This document shows, one piece after another, positions 39,617-47,802 of a DNA stretch of 64,000 nucleotides. This DNA comes from CAZJHD01 sp964545855 (GTDB lineage: Bacteria > Planctomycetota > UBA1135 > JACQFD01): positions 28,516-92,515 of the forward strand of contig CAZJHD010000014.1 in NCBI GenBank assembly GCA_964545855.1, read 5' to 3'. Position 1 is the first letter of the stretch; each line of letters starts with the position of its first letter. The notes beneath the pieces were generated by a model. The model was given only the letters and a program-made list of their open reading frames with translations, did not search any database and was not told the origin of the DNA. The position numbers were made by a program, and so were the translations under genes.

Positions 39617-41173
39617 GTGACCGCGCAGCCGACCCCGCCCCGCGATCTCACCGAAGAGCAGGAGATCGCCGAGTTCGAGCGCCTGAAGCCGCGTCTCCAG
39701 GCCATGTGGTCGACCCTGCTCCACCGCGAGGAGGAGCCGCACACCTCCGTCGTCGTCCCCTCGCTCACGCTCGACCAGAGCGAGCTGCGCAAGCTGCCGG
39801 GCCACAGCTTCTACGAGGAGCGGCTGCTCTTCCTTCTCATCCGGCTGCGCAACCCGCGCGCGCGCATGGTCTACGTCACGTCGCAACCCGTGCACCCGAT
39901 GATCCTGGAGTACTACTTCCAGTTCCTCGCGGGCATCCCGGCGAGCCACGCGCGCGCGAGGCTGACGCTCCTCTGCGCCTACGACGCGTCTCCGCGGTCG
40001 CTCACGGAGAAGATCCTCGAGCGCCCGCGGCTGATCGAGCGCATCCGCGCGGGGATCACCGATCCGAGCCGTGCGTTCCTGAGCGTCTTCAACGCGACCA
40101 AGTTCGAGCGCCGGCTCGCCGTCCTCCTCGGCATTCCCCTGAACGGCGTCGATCCGAGCCTGTGCCATCTGGGCACGAAGAGCGGGAGCCGCAAGGTCTT
40201 CCGTGCCGCGGGAGTCGACCTCCCCGAGGGCACGGAAGACCTGCAGTCCCGCGCCGAGGTGGCCGAGGCACTCGTCGATCTCCAGCGCAAGAGACCTTCG
40301 ATCCGCAAGGCCGTCGTGAAGCTGAACGACAGCTTCTCGGGCGAGGGGAACGCGATCTTCCGTTTTCCCGAGAAGACGAACCTCGACTCGGTTCGTGGCG
40401 CCCTCGAGAGGATCGAGTTCTCGGTGGCGAGCGAGAATCCGAGCTCCTACTTCGCGAAGTTCGAGGAGATGGGAGGGATCGTGGAGGAGTTCATCGAGGG
40501 TGCCGAGAAGCGCTCGCCCAGCGCGCAGCTCCGTGTGAGCCCGTCGGGGGAAGTGGTCGTCATCTCCACGCACGACCAGATCCTCGGCGGCCCGAGCGCG
40601 CAGGTGTTCCTCGGCTGCAGCTTCCCGGCCGACGACGGATACCGTCTCGCGATCCAGGAGGCGGGCACGCGCATCGCGAAGGTGCTCGCGCAACGCGGGG
40701 TCGTGAGCCGGCTCGGAGTCGACTTCCTCGTCTCGCGCGAGAGACCCGACGATCCGTGGAAGATCGCGGCGCTCGAGATCAACCTGCGCCTCGGCGGCAC
40801 GACCCATCCCTACCTCGCTCTCCAGTTCCTCACGGGCGGCCAGCTCGACGCGAAGACGGGGCTCTTCTACTCGCTCACGGGCCACCCGAAGTACTACCGC
40901 GCGACGGACAACCTCGGCTCCGAGCACTACCGCGGGCTCCTCCCCGAAGACCTGATCGACATCCTGACGCTCAACAAGCTCCACTACAGCCACGGGAGCG
41001 AGTCCGGCGTCCTCTTCCATCTCATCGGCGCCGTCTCGCAGTACGGCAAGCTCGGGATGACGGCGATCGCGAACAGCCCGGAAGAAGTGGACGCGCTCTA
41101 CCGACGCGCCATCGCGGTGCTGGACCGCGAGGCGAGCGTCGGCCGCGCCGCGGCGGCGGCCGACGCCCGTTGA
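39617..41173 (+). CDS. ATP-grasp enzyme related to peptide ligase PGM1
   Basis: A 518-residue protein. The N-terminal 170 residues (SLTLDQSELRKLPGHSFYEE, LLFLLIRLRNPRARMVYVTS) match the pre-ATP-grasp region of PGM1-like proteins. The ATP-grasp part (about 185-400) has LGTKSGSRKVFRAAGVDLPE, the lysine strand KAVVKLNDSFSGEGNA, and metal-binding ALEINLRLGGTTHP. A C-terminal PGM1-like domain follows. PGM1 joins amino acids in pheganomycin; most relatives, including this one, have no known product. No peptide precursor or tailoring genes flank it, so it may serve a housekeeping or storage role. GTG start. Confidence 0.86.
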   Translation: MTAQPTPPRDLTEEQEIAEFERLKPRLQAMWSTLLHREEEPHTSVVVPSLTLDQSELRKLPGHSFYEERLLFLLIRLRNPRARMVYVTSQPVHPMILEYYFQFLAGIPASHARARLTLLCAYDASPRSLTEKILERPRLIERIRAGITDPSRAFLSVFNATKFERRLAVLLGIPLNGVDPSLCHLGTKSGSRKVFRAAGVDLPEGTEDLQSRAEVAEALVDLQRKRPSIRKAVVKLNDSFSGEGNAIFRFPEKTNLDSVRGALERIEFSVASENPSSYFAKFEEMGGIVEEFIEGAEKRSPSAQLRVSPSGEVVVISTHDQILGGPSAQVFLGCSFPADDGYRLAIQEAGTRIAKVLAQRGVVSRLGVDFLVSRERPDDPWKIAALEINLRLGGTTHPYLALQFLTGGQLDAKTGLFYSLTGHPKYYRATDNLGSEHYRGLLPEDLIDILTLNKLHYSHGSESGVLFHLIGAVSQYGKLGMTAIANSPEEVDALYRRAIAVLDREASVGRAAAAADAR

Positions 41174-41182
41174 CGGGCCGCC

Positions 41183-41199
41183 AGCTGCCCGAGGCAGCT
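41183..41199. terminator. Small hairpin between convergent genes
   Basis: AGCTGCC and GGCAGCT form a 7-bp stem with a 3-nt loop, just after the ATP-grasp stop and overlapping the last codons of the opposite gene. Weak but well placed for both directions. Confidence 0.4.
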
Positions 41200-42094
41200 A
41201 CGGCGCCGCCAGCACGTGCCGCAGCGCGTCCTCGAGGCGCGGATGGGAGAAGCGGAATCCGGCGGCCTCGAGCGCCGCCGGTCGGACCCGCGCGCTCGAG
41301 AGCAGGAGCGCGTCGGCCATCTCGCCGAAGGCGAGCCGAGCGGCGAAGGCCGGCATCGGGAAGACCGTGGGCCGAGAGAGGACGCGACCGAGCGTCTTCG
41401 TGAACTCCCGATTCGTGACCGCCGAGGGCGCCACCGCGTTCGCCGCGCCCGCGAACGACTCTCGTCCGAGGGCGAAGAGGATCGCGGCGACGGCATCGTC
41501 GAGGGAGATCCAGCTCATCCACTGGCGCCCCGAGCCCACGACGCCGCCCACTCCGAGGCGGAAGGGCGTGAGCATCTTCTGGAGCGCGCCGCCCCGGGCC
41601 GACAGGATCACGCCGAAGCGGAGGTGCACGACGCGCACGCCGGCCCGCGCGAGAGGCGCCGCCGCTTCCTCCCACGCGCGACAAACCTCCGCGAGGAAGT
41701 CGTCTCCGGGGGCACTGCTCTCGACGAGCACCTCGTCGCCTCGGCTCCCGTAGACGCCGATCGCGGAGGCCCCCACGAAGACACGGGGACGGGGATCGAG
41801 CCCGAGGATCCCCTCGGCGAGCCGCTTCGTCGTCTCGACGCGGCTGCTCCGAATGGCCTCCTTCGTGGCGGCGTTCCAACGCTTCCCCGCGATGCTCTCG
41901 CCCGCCAGATGCACGACGGCGTCCGCGCCGCGGAGCGCCTCCGGAGGAAGGGGCCCTGCGGCATTCCAGCGGATTTCGTCGTGCGACGCCGGCGCGCGTC
42001 GCACGAGCCGCGCGACGTCGTTCCCCTTCGCGCGCAAGGCGGGGACGAGGGCCGATCCGACGAGTCCCGAGGAACCGGTGACGACGATGCGCAC
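41198..42094 (-). CDS. TIGR01777 family sugar-nucleotide epimerase-like protein
   Basis: A 298-residue SDR-type protein. The N-terminus RIVVTGSSGLVGSALVPAL is the NAD(P)-binding glycine motif. Diagnostic TIGR01777 blocks: VVHLAGESIAGKRWNAATKE, then RPRVFVGASAIGVYGSRGDE and LRFGVILSARGGAL, ending GFRFSHPRLEDALRHVL. The family (E. coli YfcH) is predicted to be an epimerase or dehydratase of unknown substrate and is often linked to division. The Tyr-x3-Lys pair is not obvious. The GTG at 42094 follows a GGAGGA site 8 nt upstream. Confidence 0.9.
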   Translation of the reverse strand: MRIVVTGSSGLVGSALVPALRAKGNDVARLVRRAPASHDEIRWNAAGPLPPEALRGADAVVHLAGESIAGKRWNAATKEAIRSSRVETTKRLAEGILGLDPRPRVFVGASAIGVYGSRGDEVLVESSAPGDDFLAEVCRAWEEAAAPLARAGVRVVHLRFGVILSARGGALQKMLTPFRLGVGGVVGSGRQWMSWISLDDAVAAILFALGRESFAGAANAVAPSAVTNREFTKTLGRVLSRPTVFPMPAFAARLAFGEMADALLLSSARVRPAALEAAGFRFSHPRLEDALRHVLAAP

Positions 42095-42437
42095 GGCGAG
42101 AGTCCTCCGCGAGGTCCAGCGCCCGACGTCCGGGCACGCACGGGGGAAACCTACCCTCTCGTCGACTCGGCGCGGCCGACCTTCGGTCGGCCCGCTCCCG
42201 TGGCGCAGGCTCCTGGGAGTCTGCGCCACGGGAGCGGACCGAGCGCCGGGCGGGCTGCGCCGCGCCGGCAAGGAGGGACGACGCAGGCAACTTCGAGAGA
42301 CGTTGTCGAGGAGCCCCGACGCCGCAGGCGCGGATGCAGCGCGCTCGGCGCGACGTGGAGATCCCGTGGCGCAGGCTCCTAGGATTCCGTTCGAAGAACA
42401 CCCTCCGTCGCGGATCGAAGAGGGTGAGGTGACTCCC
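42095..42437. other. 343-bp divergent intergenic region made of repeat modules
   Basis: Separates the epimerase-like gene from the ECF sigma gene. It contains a 17-bp-stem hairpin (42192-42237), an 18-bp direct repeat CCCGTGGCGCAGGCTCCT (42197-42214 and 42363-42380), and a block near 42345-42375 resembling 19001-19031. Promoters for both genes must lie here but none is recognised. Confidence 0.55.
42192..42237. repeat. Long hairpin repeat
   Basis: The arms pair perfectly over 17 bp, with GCTCCCGTGGCGCAG as the inner 15 bp of the left arm; the loop is 12 nt. The right arm continues into a sequence also found at 30649-30674. As neighbouring genes point away from it, it is not a terminator. Confidence 0.75.
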
Positions 42438-44597
42438 ATGCATCCGACCCACGACACCGACGAGCAGCTCCTCCGGCGCTTCGCGGAGGAGGGCGATCGC
42501 GAGGCCGCGGGTCGTCTGATCGAGCGCTACCAATCGCCGATCTACGACCTCTGCTTCCGGATCCTCCGCCACGAGGCCGACGCCGCCGACGCCACCCAGG
42601 CGACGTTGCTGAACGCGCTGCGCGCGGCGCGGAAGTTCCGCGGCCGCTCGACGCTGCGCACCTGGATCTACCGCATCGGAATGAACGAGGCCACCAAGCT
42701 GCAGACGCGCACGTGGAGGAAGACCGCCATGGAACGACCGATCGACGCAGAGACGACTTCCCCGGACTCCGGCGATCCCCGTCGGGCCGAGATGCTCGCC
42801 ACGCTCGAGCGCGAGGTGGAGGCTCTCCCCGAGGCGTTCCGCCGCGCGGTCGTCCTGCACTACGGCCACGGCCTCGCCTACGAGGAGGCCGCGCGCGTGC
42901 TGGGATGCGCCGCCGGCACCGTGGGATCGCGGCTCGCGACGGCGCGTGACCGCCTCCGCGCGCGGCTGCAGCTCCTGGGCGCCAACGCCCTCGTTCCGGA
43001 CTTGGAGGGTTCGCTCCGCGCGACGCGCTCCGTCGAGGCCCCGCAGAGCCTGCGCTCGGCGCTCTCGCTCCTCCCGTCGACGACGGTGCCGGCGGCCGCG
43101 GTGCCGCTCGCCGTCTGGGCCGGAGCGGCCGCCGTGGTCCTGGGCGCGACGGGCGTGCTCGCCTTCGGGTCCCTCGCGTCCGATCGAGGCACCGCGGAGA
43201 CGCCCGCCGTCACCGCGGGCGCCGAGCGAGGAACGGGCGAAGGTGGCTCCGGAGGTCCCGTGGAGCTGGCCTCGGTCGAGGCGCCGGTCCAGCCGCGGCG
43301 AGCCGAGGGTGCGGCTCTCGCCCCGCCCACGACCGGGGTGGGAGCGGAGATCGCGTTCCGCGTCGCGGGAACGGTGCTGCACCGCGAGTCGGGCCAGCCG
43401 ATCGCCGGAGCCACCGTGGCGCTCGACCGGATCTTCGGCGAGCGCGGTCCCTCCGCGACTCCTCCGAAGCCGCGGGTCGAGAAGAGCCGCACGGCGAACA
43501 CCGCGACCACCGACGCGGAGGGGCGCTACGAGATCGTGGAGCATCTCCGGGGGCCCGCGGTGCTTCGGGTCTCCGTCGAGCCGGGGTTCGACTACGGGCT
43601 CAGTGCGCCCGGCCGCGTCCTCGTCGCGACGAAGTCCGAGACCGTCGCCGCCGACTTCTCCGCCGGACCCTCGAGCTCCGCGCAACACAGCGCGTTGCAG
43701 GAGCCCTCCCGGCGGGAGACGGTCGCCGCGCTGCGGTCGGTCTTCGAGCTCGCCGGAGTCACCCACGTGACCGGCGTGCTGCAGTGCGAGGACCGCAGCG
43801 CCCTCGGCACCGTCGTCCTGCGCGCCTTCGACGCGATGCGCGAGACGCTGGCGGAAGGAACGCTCGTGAGCCTCGACTCGAGCACCGGCGACTTCGTCGT
43901 GGGACCCGTGCCCGAGGCCGTCTTGCGGCTCGAAGCGGCGGGTGGACCGCAGGGTTTCGCGATCGCCGACGGGATCGTCCCCACGGCGGGCCGCGCGACG
44001 GAAGGCATCGTCCTCACGCTGCGGGCGGGAGGCGAGCGCCTCGAAGGCACCGTCGTCGACGCCGAGGGACGGCCGCTCCCGGGCGCTTCCATCAAGGTCT
44101 ACCCGGAGTCGCTGACGGAGGGCGGCTGGTGGTTCCCGCCGGCCGCGGAGGGCACGAGCGACGCGAAGGGTCGGTTCGACCTCGCGCGTCTCGGCACGAC
44201 GAGCGACCTCTTTCGCGTCGTCGTCGAGCTGCATCCGAGAATGCCCGTGACGCTGCGGAGCGTCCTCGGCGGCACGGCGGGGCTGCGCGTCGCGCTCCTG
44301 GAGCCGCCGCGGATCCGCGGTCGCATCGTGCTCAGGGAGAGCGGATCGCCGCCGTCCTTCTGCATGATCATCGCGGACCTCGCCGAGGAGCCCGAGACCG
44401 GGGGCAGCTATCGAGCCCAGCGTGCGTCTTCCGGTGGCTCGGCCTACGAGACGCGGACGGGCCTCTTCGTGCGCGTGCTCGAGCGACCCGGCACCGTGAC
44501 GCTGCAGATCGAGGTCCCCGGGCACGCCCCCTTCGTTCGGAAGGACCTCGTCGTCGGCCCCGAGGGCATCGACCTCGGCACGATCGAGATCGAGTAG
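42438..44597 (+). CDS. ECF sigma factor fused to membrane anchor and carboxypeptidase-regulatory-like domains
   Basis: A 719-residue protein. Residues 12-80 are sigma70 region 2 (LIERYQSPIYDLCFRILRHE; STLRTWIYRIGMNEA) and 120-175 region 4 (LPEAFRRAVVLHYGHGLAYE; HTH AARVLGCAAGTVGSRLATAR). A single TM helix lies at about 220-248. The remaining 470 residues are outside: beta-rich units with GTVLHRESGQPIAGATVALD (about 306) and GTVVDAEGRPLPGASIKVYP (about 537), the CarboxypepD_reg pattern. Sigma activity would thus be tethered to the membrane and possibly controlled by the outer part, without a separate anti-sigma gene nearby. The ATG at 42438 has GAGGTGA upstream; a GTG at 42429 is possible. Confidence 0.92.
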   Translation: MHPTHDTDEQLLRRFAEEGDREAAGRLIERYQSPIYDLCFRILRHEADAADATQATLLNALRAARKFRGRSTLRTWIYRIGMNEATKLQTRTWRKTAMERPIDAETTSPDSGDPRRAEMLATLEREVEALPEAFRRAVVLHYGHGLAYEEAARVLGCAAGTVGSRLATARDRLRARLQLLGANALVPDLEGSLRATRSVEAPQSLRSALSLLPSTTVPAAAVPLAVWAGAAAVVLGATGVLAFGSLASDRGTAETPAVTAGAERGTGEGGSGGPVELASVEAPVQPRRAEGAALAPPTTGVGAEIAFRVAGTVLHRESGQPIAGATVALDRIFGERGPSATPPKPRVEKSRTANTATTDAEGRYEIVEHLRGPAVLRVSVEPGFDYGLSAPGRVLVATKSETVAADFSAGPSSSAQHSALQEPSRRETVAALRSVFELAGVTHVTGVLQCEDRSALGTVVLRAFDAMRETLAEGTLVSLDSSTGDFVVGPVPEAVLRLEAAGGPQGFAIADGIVPTAGRATEGIVLTLRAGGERLEGTVVDAEGRPLPGASIKVYPESLTEGGWWFPPAAEGTSDAKGRFDLARLGTTSDLFRVVVELHPRMPVTLRSVLGGTAGLRVALLEPPRIRGRIVLRESGSPPSFCMIIADLAEEPETGGSYRAQRASSGGSAYETRTGLFVRVLERPGTVTLQIEVPGHAPFVRKDLVVGPEGIDLGTIEIE

Positions 44598-44743
44598 CGA
44601 GGACGCTCCGCGGCACGAGGCGCGGGACGCGTCTCGGTCCTGCCGGCGGTCCCGGCGCAGCCGGGCCGCCGAGGGGGAATCCTCTCGACCCCCACAGGGG
44701 GTTGGCGGTCCCGGCGCAGCCGGGCCGCCGGGGGGGGAAACAC
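44598..44743. other. Intergenic region between ECF sigma gene and tRNA gene
   Basis: Part of a 396-bp gene-poor stretch (44598-44993) that also holds the tRNA. It contains two copies of a GC hairpin, listed separately, and a CCCCCACAGGGGG inverted repeat between them. No coding potential. Confidence 0.5.
44645..44730. terminator. Duplicated GC hairpin
   Basis: The 27-bp sequence starting GGCGGTCCCGGCGCAGCCGG occurs at 44645-44671 and again at 44704-44730. Each copy folds into an 11-bp stem with one bulged T. They lie between the convergent ECF sigma gene and tRNA gene and probably terminate both. Confidence 0.6.
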
Positions 44744-44821
44744 TGGTAGCGGCGGTCGGATTTGAACCGACGACCTACGGCTTATGAAGCCGGCGCTCTA
44801 ACCGGTCTGAGCTACGCCGCC
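44744..44821 (-). tRNA. tRNA-Met (CAT), elongator type
   Basis: A 78-nt cloverleaf including an encoded CCA. Acceptor arm GGCGGCG pairs with CGCCGCT (one G-U at the end). D-arm GCTC...GAGC, anticodon loop TTCATAA (anticodon CAT), T-arm GTCGG-TTCAAAT-CCGAC. The anticodon stem lacks the three G-C pairs of initiators and position 1-72 is G-U, so elongator Met is most likely. A lysidine-modified tRNA-Ile2 cannot be excluded. Confidence 0.92.
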
Positions 44822-44928
44822 GAAGTGAGGGGCCGTCCGGGAACGGGGGCGAGGACGCTACGGGGTCGGCGCGGCGATGGTCAAGCGTCGATCGCATGCT
44901 CGATGCGCCGAGACCGCGCCGGGAACGC

Positions 44929-44959
44929 GAGAAGCCGGGGCTCGCGCCACCGGCTTCTC
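44929..44959 (-). terminator. Hairpin terminator after the esterase gene
   Basis: Perfect 10-bp stem GAGAAGCCGG/CCGGCTTCTC with an 11-nt loop, 35 nt downstream of the esterase stop and before the tRNA gene on the same strand. Confidence 0.6.
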
Positions 44960-44993
44960 GGAATCGCCCAACGGGCGCGCGACGGAACGCCGC

Positions 44994-46973
44994 CTACTGG
45001 ACGACCACGTCGAAGACGTTCGAGATGCGCCCCACGAGGAACGGAATCCCCGATGTGCTGCCCGGGATCGAGAAGGCCTGACAGGGGAAGGTCTTCCCGA
45101 GGAGTTGCGGGTCGTTCGGCACGCTCGCCATCGGATGGTCCTCGCCGGACAGGTCGAACGTCCCCGAGTTGAGGGAGTTCAGCGTCAGCGGATCGAGACG
45201 CAGCCAACGCGGGTCGCCGTCTCCGATGACGCTCAGCGGGAAGAGTCCAGGGCTCTCGCAGTAGAAGAGCCCATAGGCGTCGCCAGGGATCCCACCGGTG
45301 ACGTCGAAGGTGATCGTGCTCCCGAGCGTCGGAGTACCCGTGAGACCGAGCGCCATGTCGAAGGTGTTGAACTGGACGCTCGTCGCGTGACTGCCCGCGG
45401 GCACCGCCAGCGAGATCCGCGGGCCCGCGAGCGGGTCGTAGCTCCATCCGTAGTTGGCGACGCTGTCGAGCTCCACGCGCGAGGGCGGGAGCGTGTTGCC
45501 GGCGTGCTCGAGGAAGATCGTGTCGCCCGTTCCGTCCAGATCGCTCGTGGAGACGGTCACATCGGTGTTCCCGGCGAAGCCGAACGAAGCGGCGTCCACC
45601 GTCACCGTGGTGACCTGCCGCGAGTTCGTGAGGGAGAGAGTCCCCGACCCGCCAATGGCGAGCACGTCGACGCGGCGGAACTCGAAGTGCGTGCTGCCGG
45701 CGACCGTGACTCCGTTCGTCGGCACGTCGCGGTCCGTCAGGACGGAGTAGTTCGACGGATTCGGATCCAGGACCTTCGACGCGAAGAAGTCGAAGCAGGC
45801 CGGGACGTTCAGAACCGTCCAGTGGTGCTTCAGCAGCAGACCCGAAGCCACTTGCGTCACCGGAGGATTCCCGATCGACGTCAGGTAGCTCACGAGCGTG
45901 ATGTTCGAGATCGGGACGTAGAACACGAAGTTGTCGTCCGACGACCAGGCGAGATACCACGGGATGTGCTTCAGCGCCCGCGCCATGGAGTGGTTCTCCA
46001 CGGGACCCGGCACGCGTTGCACCGACGTGCGCTCGTACTCGAAGGTCCACGGCTGGACGAAGGGTCCACCGCCGAAGAGGAGTTGGAGGAGCGACTTCGT
46101 CGTCGCGTCTCCGCTGCTGTAGACCTGCACGTTGTCGTAGGAGCCGGCGACGCCGGCCACGGCGGCGAAGCGCACGTCCGTCGGCTGCTGATGGCGCGCC
46201 GCGTAGTTGGTGATGCAGCTGGCTCCCATCGAGAAGCCGACGCCGTAGACGCGGAGCTCGTTGAACGGGTAGTTCTGCCGGACCCATTCGAGGGAGATCT
46301 CGAGCGCCTGCTGGCCCGGGAGCCATCCATAGGTGTTCGAGTCGATCCCGAGGGGCGACATCATCATCCAGCCCCGATTGTTCGCCTCGATCGGGAGCGT
46401 CTGGAAGAACGGCTGGTTGTGGCTGTTTCCGAAGCCGTGCCAGGTGATGACGAGCGGCGGCGGATTCTGCGGGTCGTAGCCGGCCGGGAGCATCAGGCCG
46501 AACTGCTCTCCATAGGCCGAGCCGTTCCAGACGATGCCGGTGTAGGAGGGATCGAGGACGACGTTCATCCCCGTCGAGCCGGGAGGGATCGGCCAGACCG
46601 GCGTCTGCACCGTCACGCCGGGAGTTCCGCCGCCGAATCCCATGGCCTGGGTGTCGTTCGGATCGCGTCCGCCCGGCTCCAGGCCCGTGAGCTCCCGGAA
46701 CCCTTCCGCGGGATTCAACAGACGCCGGAGCGTGTCAGCGACGCTGAAGCCGGGCTCGGCGATCGCGTCCCAACGAACCGGCTCACCGAGTTGGGTCGTG
46801 GGCGGCTCGAAGGTCGAGACGTCGGCCTTGGATGCGTCGGCCTTCGAATCGACGACTTTCGGATCCTGGTTCTTCGGATCGACGGGAGCGCCGGGCCGCG
46901 GCGAGGCGAAGCTCGGGGCGACCAGGATCGAGGCGGCGAACGCGATCGCCAGGCTGAGAGTGTTCGGGTGCAT
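44994..46973 (-). CDS. Secreted alpha/beta-hydrolase, depolymerase-like esterase
   Basis: A 659-residue exported protein with signal peptide (ILVAPSFAS). The hydrolase domain (about 160-420) has oxyanion region VITWHGFGNSHNQPFF, nucleophile elbow GVGFSMGAS (Ser about 250), and a candidate catalytic His in LKHHWTVLNVP; the Asp is probably in WSSDDNFVFY. The fold resembles polyhydroxybutyrate depolymerase and feruloyl-esterase-like enzymes. The C-terminal 110 residues (GTPTLGSTITFDVTGGIPGD ... VPNDPQLLGKTFPCQAF) are a beta domain I associate with secreted proteins of planctomycetes, possibly a sorting domain. The ATG at 46973 is chosen by the signal peptide. Confidence 0.85.
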   Translation of the reverse strand: MHPNTLSLAIAFAASILVAPSFASPRPGAPVDPKNQDPKVVDSKADASKADVSTFEPPTTQLGEPVRWDAIAEPGFSVADTLRRLLNPAEGFRELTGLEPGGRDPNDTQAMGFGGGTPGVTVQTPVWPIPPGSTGMNVVLDPSYTGIVWNGSAYGEQFGLMLPAGYDPQNPPPLVITWHGFGNSHNQPFFQTLPIEANNRGWMMMSPLGIDSNTYGWLPGQQALEISLEWVRQNYPFNELRVYGVGFSMGASCITNYAARHQQPTDVRFAAVAGVAGSYDNVQVYSSGDATTKSLLQLLFGGGPFVQPWTFEYERTSVQRVPGPVENHSMARALKHIPWYLAWSSDDNFVFYVPISNITLVSYLTSIGNPPVTQVASGLLLKHHWTVLNVPACFDFFASKVLDPNPSNYSVLTDRDVPTNGVTVAGSTHFEFRRVDVLAIGGSGTLSLTNSRQVTTVTVDAASFGFAGNTDVTVSTSDLDGTGDTIFLEHAGNTLPPSRVELDSVANYGWSYDPLAGPRISLAVPAGSHATSVQFNTFDMALGLTGTPTLGSTITFDVTGGIPGDAYGLFYCESPGLFPLSVIGDGDPRWLRLDPLTLNSLNSGTFDLSGEDHPMASVPNDPQLLGKTFPCQAFSIPGSTSGIPFLVGRISNVFDVVVQ

Positions 46974-47139
46974 TGATTGGGACGCCAAGGGTACCCCCCA
47001 GCAGCGGATCGTGCCTACCCGCCGCCTCGTCCGGATGCGGTAATCCTTTCCGGGGAGCGTCTCTCCATCGGACGACCCCACTGCGACCCAGGGTTCCTGC
47101 CGATCTGCCCGAAAACGCCGATCCGCCGTCGGCGCGCTC

Positions 47140-47802
47140 CTACCGGGTCGAGGAGCGCAGCGCGAGGCGGAGGAACTCCGAGCGCGTCTTCTCGTCGGTT
47201 CGGAAGCGGCCGAGCATGCACGACGTCACGGTGACGGAGTTCTGCTTCTCGACGCCCCTCATCATCATGCAGAGGTGCGCGGCCTCGATCACGACCGCGA
47301 CGCCACGCGGCTCGACGGCCTCCTCCAGGGCGCGCGCGATCTGCGTGGTGAGGCGCTCCTGCACCTGGAGCCGCCGGGCGAAGAGGTCGACGACGCGCGC
47401 CACCTTCGACAGGCCGAGGATCTTCCGATCGGGGAGGTAGGCGACGTGGGCCTTCCCGTAGAACGGCACGAGGTGGTGCTCGCAGAGCGAGTAGAGCTCG
47501 ACGTCCTTCACGATGACCATCTCGTCGGTCTCGAGCTCGAAGACGCCGCGGCCGACCACGTCGGAGACCGTCTTGCTGTACCCCGAGGTGAAGAAGCGGA
47601 GCGCACGGTCGTAGCGCTCGGGAGTCTTCCGGAGGCCATCGCGATCGGGGTCTTCGCCGATCGCCTGGAGGATCGCGCGGACGTGCGGCGCGATGACTCC
47701 CTCGGGAGAGTCCTGGGCGCGCCGGGACGCGCGGGCGGGCTTGCCGTTACGGCTCGAACGCGACTTGTTGGGCGTCTTCCTTCCGGGGGATCGGGTGCTC
47801 AC
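47140..47802 (-). CDS. folE: GTP cyclohydrolase I
   Basis: A 220-residue enzyme turning GTP into 7,8-dihydroneopterin triphosphate, the first step of folate synthesis. Zinc ligands are visible: Cys and His in SLCEHHLVPF (about 106) and the second Cys in AAHLCMMMRG (about 176). GLSKVARVVDLFARRLQVQE and the ending KTRSEFL are standard. The N-terminal 35 residues are a basic extension. GTG start, overlapping the upstream stop as GTGA. FolK, a later folate enzyme, is at 57587-58096. Confidence 0.97.
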   Translation of the reverse strand: MSTRSPGRKTPNKSRSSRNGKPARASRRAQDSPEGVIAPHVRAILQAIGEDPDRDGLRKTPERYDRALRFFTSGYSKTVSDVVGRGVFELETDEMVIVKDVELYSLCEHHLVPFYGKAHVAYLPDRKILGLSKVARVVDLFARRLQVQERLTTQIARALEEAVEPRGVAVVIEAAHLCMMMRGVEKQNSVTVTSCMLGRFRTDEKTRSEFLRLALRSSTR

